Shown piece after piece: positions 1 to 8,030 of a stretch of DNA of 14,744 nt (positions are counted from its first letter, which is position 1; every line of letters begins with the position of its first letter). The position numbers and the translations under genes are program-made. The stretch is from Planctomycetota bacterium (GTDB lineage Bacteria; Planctomycetota; Phycisphaerae; WQYP01): contig JAJZGH010000113.1 of assembly GCA_021798635.1 (NCBI GenBank), positions 1 to 14,744 of the forward strand, written 5' to 3'. The notes under the pieces are model-generated. The model was not told where the DNA came from, made no database searches, and saw only the letters and a program-made list of their open reading frames with translations.

Positions 1-438
1 GCACCCGTTTAAAGCGGGCCCGAAAATCGTGGCCTGCACAGCCATCAAAAAAATAACTCCCACAATCAGCGGCCAATTCAACGTCATAATACCTAGGCCG
101 CCCAAGCTCAAAAAGATCAGTTCCATGACCTTTGCGGCAATAATGACTCTGCGCCGGGGAAACCGATCCGCCATCCAACCCGCCACCGCATAAAAAAGCA
201 GAAATGGCGCGGTAAACAAAATGGTAATCAGGCCGGGCAAGCCCGTATGATGGTGGCTAAGAGCCAGCAGGCTCACCGCTTGCTTATTGAAGTTATCATT
301 AAAGTTGCCCAGAGTATACGCCACCGCCATGGCGATAAAAAGCATTCGCCCGCGCCGAATTTGCTCCGTCAAGCTGATTGCTGACAATGGGGCCGCCGAA
401 GCCGACAGTGGAACGTCAGGTTGTGGAGGCTCGGCCAT
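1..438 (-). CDS. MFS transporter, N-terminal part (runs off left edge)
   Basis: Read on the minus strand from an ATG at 438, the frame is open for 146 codons to the window edge, so only the N-terminal portion is visible. After a 30-residue Ala/Pro-rich cytoplasmic lead come hydrophobic segments at about residues 33-60, 68-88, 98-118 and 122-142, as in the first helices of a major facilitator superfamily carrier. MFS motif A is clear between helices 2 and 3 (GWMADRFPRRRVI). The 'NFNDNFNKQAVSLL' stretch in helix 1 resembles LplT-type (lysophospholipid) carriers, and the divergent neighbour at 742 is also an MFS protein, fused to a phospholipid acyltransferase. That makes a lipid-related role reasonable, but the substrate cannot be deduced. 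A GGGGAA stretch about 8 bases upstream of the ATG can serve as ribosome binding site. Confidence 0.85.
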   Translation of the reverse strand, partial: MAEPPQPDVPLSASAAPLSAISLTEQIRRGRMLFIAMAVAYTLGNFNDNFNKQAVSLLALSHHHTGLPGLITILFTAPFLLFYAVAGWMADRFPRRRVIIAAKVMELIFLSLGGLGIMTLNWPLIVGVIFLMAVQATIFGPALNGC

Positions 439-741
439 GATATTGTTCCCCAACTTAATTATTTCATCACCACTGTCGCTCAAGATATTCTACTGCGTCA
501 GGGCTGCGGAAGAAAATAACCGGGATATAACGACCTTTCCGTGAAGCAGACGTTCAGCGTTTGGATCGAACGGGTAAGGGGCGAAGGAATAGATTTGTCA
601 AAATTTATTATTGCCCGCATCATCTATGGCTGCGGCGCGTTAGGCTAAGTATGTCGTGGCCTTGCGTCGACGGGCGGTAGAGTTCACAATCATGATTGTT
701 AATGTGCAGCGCAGGGCTTTCCCTGCAAGCGCGGAGAGGTA
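439..741. other. Divergent intergenic region between two MFS genes
   Basis: About 300 bp between divergently transcribed genes, so it should hold promoters for both. The only distinctive feature is a perfect palindrome at 686-699, listed separately. Short open frames on either strand here show no protein-like features and are not annotated. Confidence 0.6.
683..702. promoter_or_regulatory. Palindromic operator candidate upstream of the MFS-PlsC gene
   Basis: Positions 686-699 read ACAATCATGATTGT, a perfect 14-bp palindrome. After one mismatched base on each side, TT at 683-684 and AA at 701-702 extend the symmetry to 20 bp. It lies about 40 bp before the start codon at 742. A weak promoter-like pair (TTGCGT at 662-667 and CACAAT at 685-690, 17-bp spacing) overlaps it. 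The size and symmetry suit binding by a dimeric repressor. No cognate regulator gene is in the window. Confidence 0.35.
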
Positions 742-2703
742 ATGTCGCAAAACGCAGTTCAAAGTATCTCGGCGGATACACCGCTATTGCAGGAATTTCC
801 ACCCCTGCTGCGCAACCGTAATTTTTTTCTATTAATGAGTGGCTATGTTGTTTCCGTCATTGGGGACCGGGTCCATTTTCTCGTGATGCTGGAACTGCTT
901 TGCTACGTGGTACTCAAACGCCACGTGGAATCCGCCCAGCACGCCGCACAGCTTAACTTAGCCATGTTTTTACCGTTTTTACTTCTGGCTCCCCTGGGAG
1001 GGGTTCTTTCCGATCGGCTGCCTCGTCGATGGGTCATGATTTCCTGCGATCTGGTCCGCAGCATCATTGTCATTATCGCCCGAACCGTCCTGCTGGTGGC
1101 GGCCTACCATAGCTCGCTTTCCACGCCGGCACTTCTGGTCATGCTCTTTGGATCAGAAATTATTCTCTCCTGCTTTGGCGAAATGTTTTCGCCGGCCCGC
1201 GCCGCCATTGTGCCGAATCTGGTACATCCAAAAGAGTTGTTGCAGGCCAATTCTTTTCTTTCGGTTGCCGGGACTATTTCCACACTTTTGGGATTTATCC
1301 TCGGCGGATTATTGCTGAAATTCGGCCTCGAAATAGCCATGTACGTGGATGCCGGTACCTACTGCCTGTCGGCGTTAGCGGTATTTTCCATGCGGATGCG
1401 TCCCGGTATGGATCGGCCCGAACCGGTGCGCGGAGGCAAACATAACAGTCTGCTGAAGGAATTAAAAACCGCTTTGGGCTATCTCAAAGTCCACAAACAT
1501 CCGCTTCAGGCTATTTTGCTGGAATTGGCGTTCACTACCGCCAGCGCTGTGATACTTAACTGTATGCCCGCTATTGTTACGGCTCGCTTTGGTCTTTCCA
1601 ACAGTGATTTCGCCTATTTTCTGGGCGTTGCCGGTATCGGTATGATTGTCGGGGCTGCTCTGGTCAGCAGAGCACGCAATGGAATTCCTAAAGAAATTGG
1701 AATTGGCTGGTCAACCGTTGCCATTGGCGTTGGATTATTGATGGCGGCCTGGGCCGCCCATTGGGAAACGTTTCTGGTCTGGCTGACCCTGGCGGCGATG
1801 TTCGGGGCCATCATGTTCATCACCGTTGATACCCTGCTGCAGCGCGTGGTGCCGGATTACATCCGCGGGCGAGTCATGGGAGCGCGCGATCTCATTACAA
1901 CATTCGGATTGCTTGTGCCCACGGTGCCCATCGCGTTCTGGAGAAATGTCGATTCATATATTATGAATATCATTATTGGTACGGGCGTGGTAATCACCAT
2001 ACTGGGGGTGGCCCTGCTAATCATTTACTACCGTCGCCAGCCACTTCCTGTTGGCTCAGCGGTCGCCCGAAGACTGGCTGCGGTTTACATGGAATTATTT
2101 CATCGCTGGCGGCGGGGCAATGCGTGCCGCATTCCGGTAACTGGTCCGGCCATCGTTGCGGCTAACCACACTAGTACACTGGATCCACTGGCCGTGGGGA
2201 TCGGAAGTCGGCGGCGTCTGGTGCAGTTTCTTATCGCCCGTGAAACTTATGAGTTGCCGATACTGAAATACCTTTTTTCCGCCCTGGGCTTTATCCCCAT
2301 CGATCCCTCTGCGCCGGAAACAGCGGGTATCCAGACGGCAGTGCAGCAATTGAAACAGGGGAATGTCGTGGGGATATTCCCTGAAGGAACCATTGGCGAC
2401 GGCAACGGGTTGCGTAGCGGGCACAATGGGGCGGCGATACTGGCATTGAGCACCGGCGCTCCGGTCATTCCGGTATATATTACCGGTACACGACGGCACG
2501 AGAGCGGTAAAAAAGACTGGCTCCATCCGGCGAAAGTACGGGTGTTCTATGGCGCTCCGCTGATGTTTAACGGTTTGGCTGAGCAACGCGAAAATCCCGC
2601 TGTGCTGGCCGACGTCACAGGGCAAATTATGGAGGCGATAGCCAAGCTGAAAGATCGCGCCGATGCAGCACTGGCAGCCTCGGCGATCAAAGGCGAGCGA
2701 TAA
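742..2703 (+). CDS. MFS transporter fused to a PlsC-type acyltransferase (LplT-PlsC-like)
   Basis: This 653-residue protein has two parts. Residues ~25-435 form a multi-pass MFS carrier with motif A at ~86-99 (GGVLSDRLPRRWVM). Residues ~450-640 form a cytoplasmic PlsC (1-acylglycerol-phosphate acyltransferase) domain with an intact catalytic NH(X)4D box (H476, D481), the FPEGT phosphate-binding motif at 546-550 and the late VIP motif (P577). In E. coli, LplT flips lysophospholipids inward and the separate Aas protein re-acylates them. Here carrier and acyltransferase are one polypeptide, without the acyl-ACP synthetase domain of Aas. The likely role is import and re-acylation of lysophospholipid, or acylation of another membrane lipid. 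The ATG at 742 follows a GGAGAGG sequence at 733-739. A CPBP protease gene lies 121 bp downstream on the same strand. Acceptor and acyl donor are unknown. Confidence 0.9.
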   Translation: MSQNAVQSISADTPLLQEFPPLLRNRNFFLLMSGYVVSVIGDRVHFLVMLELLCYVVLKRHVESAQHAAQLNLAMFLPFLLLAPLGGVLSDRLPRRWVMISCDLVRSIIVIIARTVLLVAAYHSSLSTPALLVMLFGSEIILSCFGEMFSPARAAIVPNLVHPKELLQANSFLSVAGTISTLLGFILGGLLLKFGLEIAMYVDAGTYCLSALAVFSMRMRPGMDRPEPVRGGKHNSLLKELKTALGYLKVHKHPLQAILLELAFTTASAVILNCMPAIVTARFGLSNSDFAYFLGVAGIGMIVGAALVSRARNGIPKEIGIGWSTVAIGVGLLMAAWAAHWETFLVWLTLAAMFGAIMFITVDTLLQRVVPDYIRGRVMGARDLITTFGLLVPTVPIAFWRNVDSYIMNIIIGTGVVITILGVALLIIYYRRQPLPVGSAVARRLAAVYMELFHRWRRGNACRIPVTGPAIVAANHTSTLDPLAVGIGSRRRLVQFLIARETYELPILKYLFSALGFIPIDPSAPETAGIQTAVQQLKQGNVVGIFPEGTIGDGNGLRSGHNGAAILALSTGAPVIPVYITGTRRHESGKKDWLHPAKVRVFYGAPLMFNGLAEQRENPAVLADVTGQIMEAIAKLKDRADAALAASAIKGER

Positions 2704-2824
2704 TATGCTGGCAGATCGGCGAAAGTTGCGACTTCCACCAACCTGATGGATTCCACCCCTATTGAGTTTCACTAACTGCCGCAGGCGTATATGATTCGCC
2801 CGGTTTGGTCCGAGGCGTTTTGGT

Positions 2825-3613
2825 ATGAGCAAAGCAAGAAAGGAACCGCAGTGGTTGCGATTCGGCTCCGGTGAAGGATATTTCGACCGCAGCCATCGGC
2901 CTCTGCAATGCCTGATTTTCATTGCTCCGCTACTGATTATTTATCAGATCGGGTCGGTGCTGCACCCCTGGAGTCCGGTGCACAGCCAATCTCACAATAT
3001 CATCGCCTTTGAACTGATGCTGAATTTCTTCTCGCTGTTTGGAGCTGTGGGAAACTATCTGCCCCCCCTGGCCGTGGCGGCCATTCTGCTGGGCTGGCAT
3101 GTCGCCCGTAAGGACCCCTTAAAATTTGAGCCGGGGCTTTATGTGGCCATGGGGGCGGAGAGCTTTCTCTGGGCGGTAGCGTTGGTAATTCTATTTGTAG
3201 CCGTGGCGCACGGAATCGCCATGCAGGCTCTTACGCATCCCGTGGAACATGTCATGACCAAACTCTCCTGGCAGTCGCAGGTTGTCTTGTCCATTGGGGC
3301 GGGCATATATGAAGAGCTGCTGTTTCGCCTGGTTTTACTCACGGTGTTAAATATCATTCTCGTGGACTTGTTCGGCCTTTCCGTGGCCAAGGCCATTCCG
3401 GTCATTATTGTTGCCTCCGCAGTATTATTTTCGCTCTACCATTTTTTAGGCAATGAGCAGCCGACATGGGGGGCCTTTGTCATCCGAACCATCGCCGGTA
3501 TCTATTTTGCCGGGATTTTTATTTTCCGCGGCTTCGGCATCGATGTCGCCACACACGCCGGCTATGATCTGATGGTCGTCGGGCTTGACATCATGTCCCA
3601 CCACCACGGATGA
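2825..3613 (+). CDS. CPBP-family intramembrane metalloprotease
   Basis: A 262-residue protein with a ~25-residue charged N-terminus and about six to seven hydrophobic helices. All three active-site motifs of the CPBP (CaaX protease and bacteriocin-processing, Abi) family are visible: EExxxR at E163-E164-R168 (EELLFR), FxxxH at F202-H206 (FSLYH) and a final H244 in THAGYD. These form the glutamate/histidine centre of Rce1-like proteases, so the protein should be active. Family members cleave prenylated or membrane peptides or serve in bacteriocin immunity; the substrate here is unknown. The ATG at 2825 has GAGG at 2812-2815 with 9-base spacing. It follows the MFS-PlsC gene at 121 bp and may share its transcript. 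A G/C-rich hairpin starts seven bases after the stop codon. Confidence 0.88.
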   Translation: MSKARKEPQWLRFGSGEGYFDRSHRPLQCLIFIAPLLIIYQIGSVLHPWSPVHSQSHNIIAFELMLNFFSLFGAVGNYLPPLAVAAILLGWHVARKDPLKFEPGLYVAMGAESFLWAVALVILFVAVAHGIAMQALTHPVEHVMTKLSWQSQVVLSIGAGIYEELLFRLVLLTVLNIILVDLFGLSVAKAIPVIIVASAVLFSLYHFLGNEQPTWGAFVIRTIAGIYFAGIFIFRGFGIDVATHAGYDLMVVGLDIMSHHHG

Positions 3614-3619
3614 CGTGTA

Positions 3620-3646
3620 GCTGCGCCGAAGAAGTGGCGGGGCAGC
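3620..3646 (+). other. Hairpin directly after the CPBP gene
   Basis: GCTGCGCCG (3620-3628) pairs with CGGGGCAGC (3638-3646) in a 9-position stem with one G-G mismatch and a 9-base loop. It starts 7 bases after the CPBP stop codon. It is followed by A6 rather than T on this strand, so it is not a canonical intrinsic terminator for the plus-strand genes, but it may protect or define the mRNA 3' end. Confidence 0.4.
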
Positions 3647-3668
3647 AAAAAAGCCAGTCAAATACTGG
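3647..3668 (-). terminator. Candidate intrinsic terminator of the minus-strand carotenoid/VWA operon
   Basis: Read on the minus strand, CCAGT (3668-3664) and ACTGG (3658-3654) form a 5-bp stem with a 5-base loop. One C follows and then six T residues (3652-3647). This has the layout of a short Rho-independent terminator and lies about 200 bases beyond the VWA stop codon at 3862. The stem is short, so termination could be inefficient. Confidence 0.4.
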
Positions 3669-3721
3669 ACTAATTGCGACGGGCCAAAACCCACTGCCTC
3701 ACCAAACCAAATTCCACGCCC

Positions 3722-3746
3722 AACTCGACGCTGCCGCATCGAGCTA
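3722..3746 (-). repeat. Conserved hairpin repeat, copy 1
   Basis: A 25-nt segment that recurs at 12824-12848 with only two differences. The plus-strand core (3724-3743) is CTCGACGCTGCCGCATCGAG. On the minus strand this folds into a 7-bp stem with a 6-base loop; one U.G wobble is valid only on that strand. A second shared block, GCGACGGGCC, lies at 3676-3685, 38 nt away, with nearly the same spacing as in copy 2. This copy is downstream of the VWA gene and upstream of the candidate terminator, so it would lie in the 3' UTR of that operon. Confidence 0.6.
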
Positions 3747-3861
3747 AGTACACGCCGCGATCACACGCCCAATGCCCCCACGAAAGACGCCCATTAGCCC
3801 AACGCGGAAGCGTCACCGTTCGATGCGACACGCAATAACGGAAAATATCTGCAGTTACGAT

Positions 3862-6348
3862 TCAGAAAGCGAGATCGCCGAGCCGGGCGGCAAAAAATAT
3901 GGCCGTCAAGGCGGACAACAAGGCCAGCATCCACAGCAATGCGGAGAGGTGAAACTTTTTAACGCTCTGCATGGGATGCCAAAGTACGGAAGATGGAGCA
4001 TCAGCGGGGATTTCCGTCGCCGCAGGCCATGGACATGGCACAATCTGTCCCGTTGCCGGGAAGTATTCATTGGGCAGGCGCGGGGCATTGATACCGCCGA
4101 TCAGAGTTTTGCGTTGTTGCGCCGTGCGCGCCGCCACCTGCCAGACGGCGGCGGAAAAAGCGTGACCACTTCGTGGCAGTGCCACACCATACCGTCCCGG
4201 CGCAATTTGAGGCAATGGAATGGTCAAAAGTTTTCCGTGTGGTTGTATTACCGTGGCGTTTACGCGAAGGTGATTGAGGAAGTTCCCCGGGCTAGCCGCA
4301 CGCACCGCGAGAAACCAGCGACCATTTCTGCGATGAGCGGTGATATGAAAATCCGGATTGCCAAACGGCGATTGGACCCGGTTAAGCACGGAGGTGTAGA
4401 GACTACGTGCCGCCGCGGAATTGTCGGAAAAGCAGATTGCTCCAACGCTGCCTAAACCTCGCCGCCAAACTGCCGCCAACGGGTATCGCCCGCCCTGCGC
4501 CACAAGCGTGGCCCGCTGCTTAAGGTAAACGCGGTCCCACAAATTGCTACGGCCCTGAAGGCCAAACACCCGCGATTTCCATCCGATCTCTACCCTGTTG
4601 GGTGTCCCCTGAAGTTTCCGTTGGATGACAGAGCGCAAAACGCGGCCCCATTGGCTCAATCGCTGCATGGCAAGCCGCGTCGCCCCGGTTGCCGCAATCA
4701 ATTCTCTTGTTGCGCTGCTGCTGCGGCCCGGAGCAACCACGGCGAATTCTACGGCGTCGCGTTGCAATAATCGTTTCCACGCCGGTAGATTTAAGTGCGG
4801 GATGCGACCGTCGGTAACGACCATCAGAAGCGCCTTTTTTGTCAGCAAGTTGCGCAGAAGCGGCAATGCCGAATTCGGGCGCGTCGGGCCGTTGGGAACA
4901 ATTTTCGCCAGCAGCTTCGGCAACAGCGGGCGCACGGTCTGCACGTCGCCCTTGATCAGCGTTCGAGTCTGGCCGGAGAATAACAGGACGGTGATGTGAT
5001 CCTTGGGTCTAAGTAGCTGCACCGCGGAGCAAACTCCATGCGCCGCCAGCGCGAATCGTGTTACGCCGGAACTCGTGGCATTGCCTAGCGATCCACTTAC
5101 GTCCATCAAAAATAGGATATGCAGTGGTCGTGGATGGGGAGGCACGCAGGATAGCGGCGATAGTTCCTCAAGAAGTGATGGCGTGTCACGCACCCCCCGT
5201 GGTAAGCCGTAGCCTCCGGGGCCAAAAGCATTGCGGGTGCCCCCGAGCAACAGGCCGCCGCCGATGTCGGTAACGTAAGCCGATAAGCGCCTTTGTGCCT
5301 GCGGCGATAAATCCTTGATCGGAACATTATCCAGTACCACCGCCTGAAAACGCTCAAGCATGGTCAGGGAAACAGGGAATTGCGCCGGCGGCAACGTCCG
5401 TGAAATCCACCCAGGAACCAGACCGGTTTTGGCTGATGGCTTTGGGGTAATAATCAGTACGCGCGGCAGGTCTGGTGTGGGGATCGAAATTTCAGCACTG
5501 TTATCGCCGGGCCAAAAATCATGATTCAGCAATTTAATGGTGATCCTTTGATGCGCGTGAATACGGCTGTGATCTTGCGGCAGCAGCACCATTTTTACCC
5601 GCGAATCCCGGAATCGCACCGGCAACTGCGCCAGCACCTGCGAGCCGCATATTTCCGCAAGCCTGACTGAAGCGCGCCCGGTGGATCGCAGCGTTACTTG
5701 TAATCGGGGCCGGAGGGATAGATGGCTGCGATGGGCGGCGTTCACAGTGCCCGGGCTGCCAAACACCCATTGTAAACCGGTAATGCCGACATCGACCGAG
5801 TTGGGCGGAATCATCGTAACCGCAAGAGGCGCTTGCGGCACAGCGCGTGGCGACGGTAACTGCCAATGCAGCAGTCCGGTGGTAAAAATCCAAATGGGCG
5901 TTAATCCATAGGATTCCAGTAGGTGCCTGGTGGAGGCTCGCCGGCGCGATGTTGCATTCAAAGCAATCGGCTGGACCGGCACATCCTTCGGCAGCAGCTT
6001 GGTAGCCAGGACATGCGGCCGTGACGCAAATGTCACCAGGGTAACATGGACCCCGCGTGCCAAATGTGCCGTAAGAAATCCGCGCAGCCAATGCGCCTGA
6101 CGCCAGGGGGCCGTAACCGCCGCCGGCGAATAATCCAGCGCCACGATGATCCGCTTCGCCGATGAGGCAAAACGTACAGCAGGTCCCGTTGCCGCCAGAA
6201 CCGCGAGTAGGGCGGCAAGCAGAGGTAGTACGATGGTATAAAGTTTCCAGACTTTTGTGTGCGATCTAGTTATGTAAAGCAGCGCAACCCCGAAAGGCAC
6301 GATGATAAAGAGACCCAGAAGCATGTAAGGATATTGCAATTCCATCAT
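3862..6348 (-). CDS. Membrane-anchored VWA / GATase-like domain protein (BatA-like N-terminus)
   Basis: An 828-residue protein. Two N-terminal helices (~6-27, ~35-58) resemble the BatA/aerotolerance N-terminal hairpin. Residues ~65-165 look like a degenerate VWA domain. Residues ~292-400 resemble a class I glutamine-amidotransferase-like fold (VVLDNVP at 337-343, GGGLLLGG at 363-370, AFGPGGY at 374-380), with no catalytic cysteine visible at the elbow. Residues ~408-575 are a second VWA domain with a full MIDAS set: DVSGS (D416, S418, S420), T489 and D513. A last helix lies at ~800-821. Both ends are membrane-anchored with the domains between, consistent with metal-dependent protein binding at the envelope. 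Function is unassigned; related planctomycete proteins are widespread. It lies 80 bp downstream of the second desaturase. The start is ambiguous between adjacent ATGs at 6348 and 6345. Confidence 0.85.
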   Translation of the reverse strand: MMELQYPYMLLGLFIIVPFGVALLYITRSHTKVWKLYTIVLPLLAALLAVLAATGPAVRFASSAKRIIVALDYSPAAVTAPWRQAHWLRGFLTAHLARGVHVTLVTFASRPHVLATKLLPKDVPVQPIALNATSRRRASTRHLLESYGLTPIWIFTTGLLHWQLPSPRAVPQAPLAVTMIPPNSVDVGITGLQWVFGSPGTVNAAHRSHLSLRPRLQVTLRSTGRASVRLAEICGSQVLAQLPVRFRDSRVKMVLLPQDHSRIHAHQRITIKLLNHDFWPGDNSAEISIPTPDLPRVLIITPKPSAKTGLVPGWISRTLPPAQFPVSLTMLERFQAVVLDNVPIKDLSPQAQRRLSAYVTDIGGGLLLGGTRNAFGPGGYGLPRGVRDTPSLLEELSPLSCVPPHPRPLHILFLMDVSGSLGNATSSGVTRFALAAHGVCSAVQLLRPKDHITVLLFSGQTRTLIKGDVQTVRPLLPKLLAKIVPNGPTRPNSALPLLRNLLTKKALLMVVTDGRIPHLNLPAWKRLLQRDAVEFAVVAPGRSSSATRELIAATGATRLAMQRLSQWGRVLRSVIQRKLQGTPNRVEIGWKSRVFGLQGRSNLWDRVYLKQRATLVAQGGRYPLAAVWRRGLGSVGAICFSDNSAAARSLYTSVLNRVQSPFGNPDFHITAHRRNGRWFLAVRAASPGNFLNHLRVNATVIQPHGKLLTIPLPQIAPGRYGVALPRSGHAFSAAVWQVAARTAQQRKTLIGGINAPRLPNEYFPATGQIVPCPWPAATEIPADAPSSVLWHPMQSVKKFHLSALLWMLALLSALTAIFFAARLGDLAF

Positions 6349-6374
6349 GCTTACATCTTACCATCATCGTCCGC

Positions 6375-6413
6375 ATCAGACAGGCCGCGTCGCCGTTTAA
6401 GCGGCTGTCCGAC
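6375..6413 (-). other. Intercistronic hairpin between desaturase and VWA gene
   Basis: In the 80-bp gap, the minus-strand sequence GTCGGACAGCCGC (6413-6401) pairs with GCGGCCTGTCTGAT (6388-6375). The stem has 13 pairs, two of them G.U, one bulged C and a 12-base loop. No T-tract follows, so it is not an intrinsic terminator. It could act in RNA processing or in differential stability of the carotenoid and VWA parts of the transcript. Confidence 0.45.
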
Positions 6414-6428
6414 AAGCTGTGCATGGGC

Positions 6429-7958
6429 TTATGCTGCACGCATATCAGCATCCACTGCGTCGGCTGCAATCCAGCCGGACATTAATGCCATCGGCATGCC
6501 CGGGCCGGGATGAGCCGAGCCGCCCGCGAAATATAAACCTTGCACATCGCGACTTCGATTAGCCGGTTTGAAGGCTCCATTGAATCGGCCATGACTGGCC
6601 AAGCCGTAAATAGCGCCGTTCCACACATGATAGCGATCACGGATATCTTCCGGCGTCAATGCACGCTGACAAACAATTCGCGATTCCAGATCTTTTAATC
6701 CTGCAGTGCGTGCGAGCTTGTCAAAAATAACGCGGCGATATTCCGGAAGAATCTTTTTCCAGTCCTGTCCCGGGCGCAGGTAGGGCGTATGAACCAGAAT
6801 ATACAGTGCCTCGCCGCCCGCGGTAGCCACCGACGCATCGCTACCTGCCGGAGCGCAAAGATAACACGTGGGATCGGCGGCGGGAATGCCGCGCTGATAA
6901 ATGTCATGAAATTCCTGCTCCGGATCACGGGAAAATACGAAATCATGATGGGCCAGGTGATCATACCGCTTGTTTAAGCCCAGATACAACACCACCCCGG
7001 AGCAGGCTGGCTCATAACGGCGGCGCTTCTCAAATTTTCGGGCAGGTGCTTCCGGCAGCAACTCTTTATGTGTCAAAACCACATCCGAATTGCTGATAAC
7101 TGCCGATACGGGAAATTCCTTGCCATTGGCGCTTACCACAGCAACCACCTGTTTCCCATCCGTCTTAATCCGTTCCACGGGGCAGTCGGTATGAATTTCA
7201 ACACCCAGCGTGCGGGATATTTTCTCCAGTGCTTCCGGCACCGCGCGTGTGCCACCGCGCGGGTACCAGATTCCTTCACTGATTTGCATATCCGCAATGC
7301 CCATGAGCACGGCGGGTGAAAGCGCTGGAGCCGAGCCTACATATTGCGTGAAGTGATCCACCATCTGCGCGATGCGCGGCTCATGAATAATGGATCGAAC
7401 CGTCGCATGAAGCGTGCGGCCGAGTTTCATATTCATCAGATCCTGCAGCACGGAAACCTGTAGGCTCCCTTTGAAATCAAACGTATCCCGGATGGATCCA
7501 ATGGATTTCCAGAAAAAATATTTATCCGATGCGTTGCGCATCAGTTTTGATTGCCGCAGCAGTTCAGCATATTGCTGGTCCATCGCTTTCCCAGGGGCAA
7601 AAGCGTTGAGATTGGCGGCCATGCGTTGCGGATGATCCACGAGATCCAGAACGCCCCCGTCATCAAAAAAGCAGCGCCATTGCGGATCCAGCCGAACCAG
7701 GTCCAGAGCATCTTCAAGTTTTATACCGGCTTCGGAAAATATGCGGCGGAGAACAAAGGGCATAAGCAGAATGGTCGGCCCCATATCGAAACGGAATCCC
7801 GCGTCCGTATGCACCGCCGCTTTACCGCCCAACCAGCGATTTGTTTCAAAGAGCATGACGCGGTGCCCCCGGCCCGCCAGCGTACAAGCCGCCGCCAAAC
7901 CGCCTAATCCGCCGCCAATAATTCCAATAGGATGCTTGGTTGTAGTTGCCTTCACCAT
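6429..7958 (-). CDS. CrtI-family carotenoid desaturase/oxidase (CrtP/CrtNb-like candidate)
   Basis: A 509-residue FAD flavoprotein of the CrtI family. The N-terminal dinucleotide-binding motif is GxGxxG at 15-20 (GGGLGG) with the ribose-binding acidic residue E38. The family's C-terminal FAD motif is at ~474-489 (GLYFAGG then HPGPGMP). It is a diverged paralogue of the desaturase at 9570-11156. Clusters making C30 carotenoids usually carry one desaturase (CrtN) and one related terminal oxidase (CrtP/CrtNb) beside an aldehyde dehydrogenase. The position downstream of the dehydrogenase and the C-terminal sequence make oxidase the better guess, but that is inference; a CrtD-like dehydrogenase is an alternative. 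The start ATG at 7958 has only a distant GAGG, about 12 bases upstream. It lies 72 bp after the aldehyde dehydrogenase and is probably co-transcribed. Confidence 0.88.
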   Translation of the reverse strand: MVKATTTKHPIGIIGGGLGGLAAACTLAGRGHRVMLFETNRWLGGKAAVHTDAGFRFDMGPTILLMPFVLRRIFSEAGIKLEDALDLVRLDPQWRCFFDDGGVLDLVDHPQRMAANLNAFAPGKAMDQQYAELLRQSKLMRNASDKYFFWKSIGSIRDTFDFKGSLQVSVLQDLMNMKLGRTLHATVRSIIHEPRIAQMVDHFTQYVGSAPALSPAVLMGIADMQISEGIWYPRGGTRAVPEALEKISRTLGVEIHTDCPVERIKTDGKQVVAVVSANGKEFPVSAVISNSDVVLTHKELLPEAPARKFEKRRRYEPACSGVVLYLGLNKRYDHLAHHDFVFSRDPEQEFHDIYQRGIPAADPTCYLCAPAGSDASVATAGGEALYILVHTPYLRPGQDWKKILPEYRRVIFDKLARTAGLKDLESRIVCQRALTPEDIRDRYHVWNGAIYGLASHGRFNGAFKPANRSRDVQGLYFAGGSAHPGPGMPMALMSGWIAADAVDADMRAA

Positions 7959-8030
7959 TGTATATGTGCGAACCTCAATAAACGAACCTGCCTGTTACCA
8001 GAATCAGCAGTGCCGCTATTCCGACAGGCA

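Noticed and set aside
2095..2922. 275-codon open frame on the minus strand
   Set aside because: It is antisense to the PlsC domain, whose catalytic motifs prove the plus-strand frame; the translation is Arg/Cys/His-rich and resembles no family.
3772..4455. 227-codon open frame on the plus strand
   Set aside because: It is antisense to the C-terminal part of the VWA protein and has no ribosome binding site or protein-like features.
5534..6091. 185-codon open frame on the minus strand in another frame
   Set aside because: It overlaps the VWA protein gene entirely; its Ala/Cys/Gly-rich translation looks like an out-of-frame reading of a GC-rich gene.
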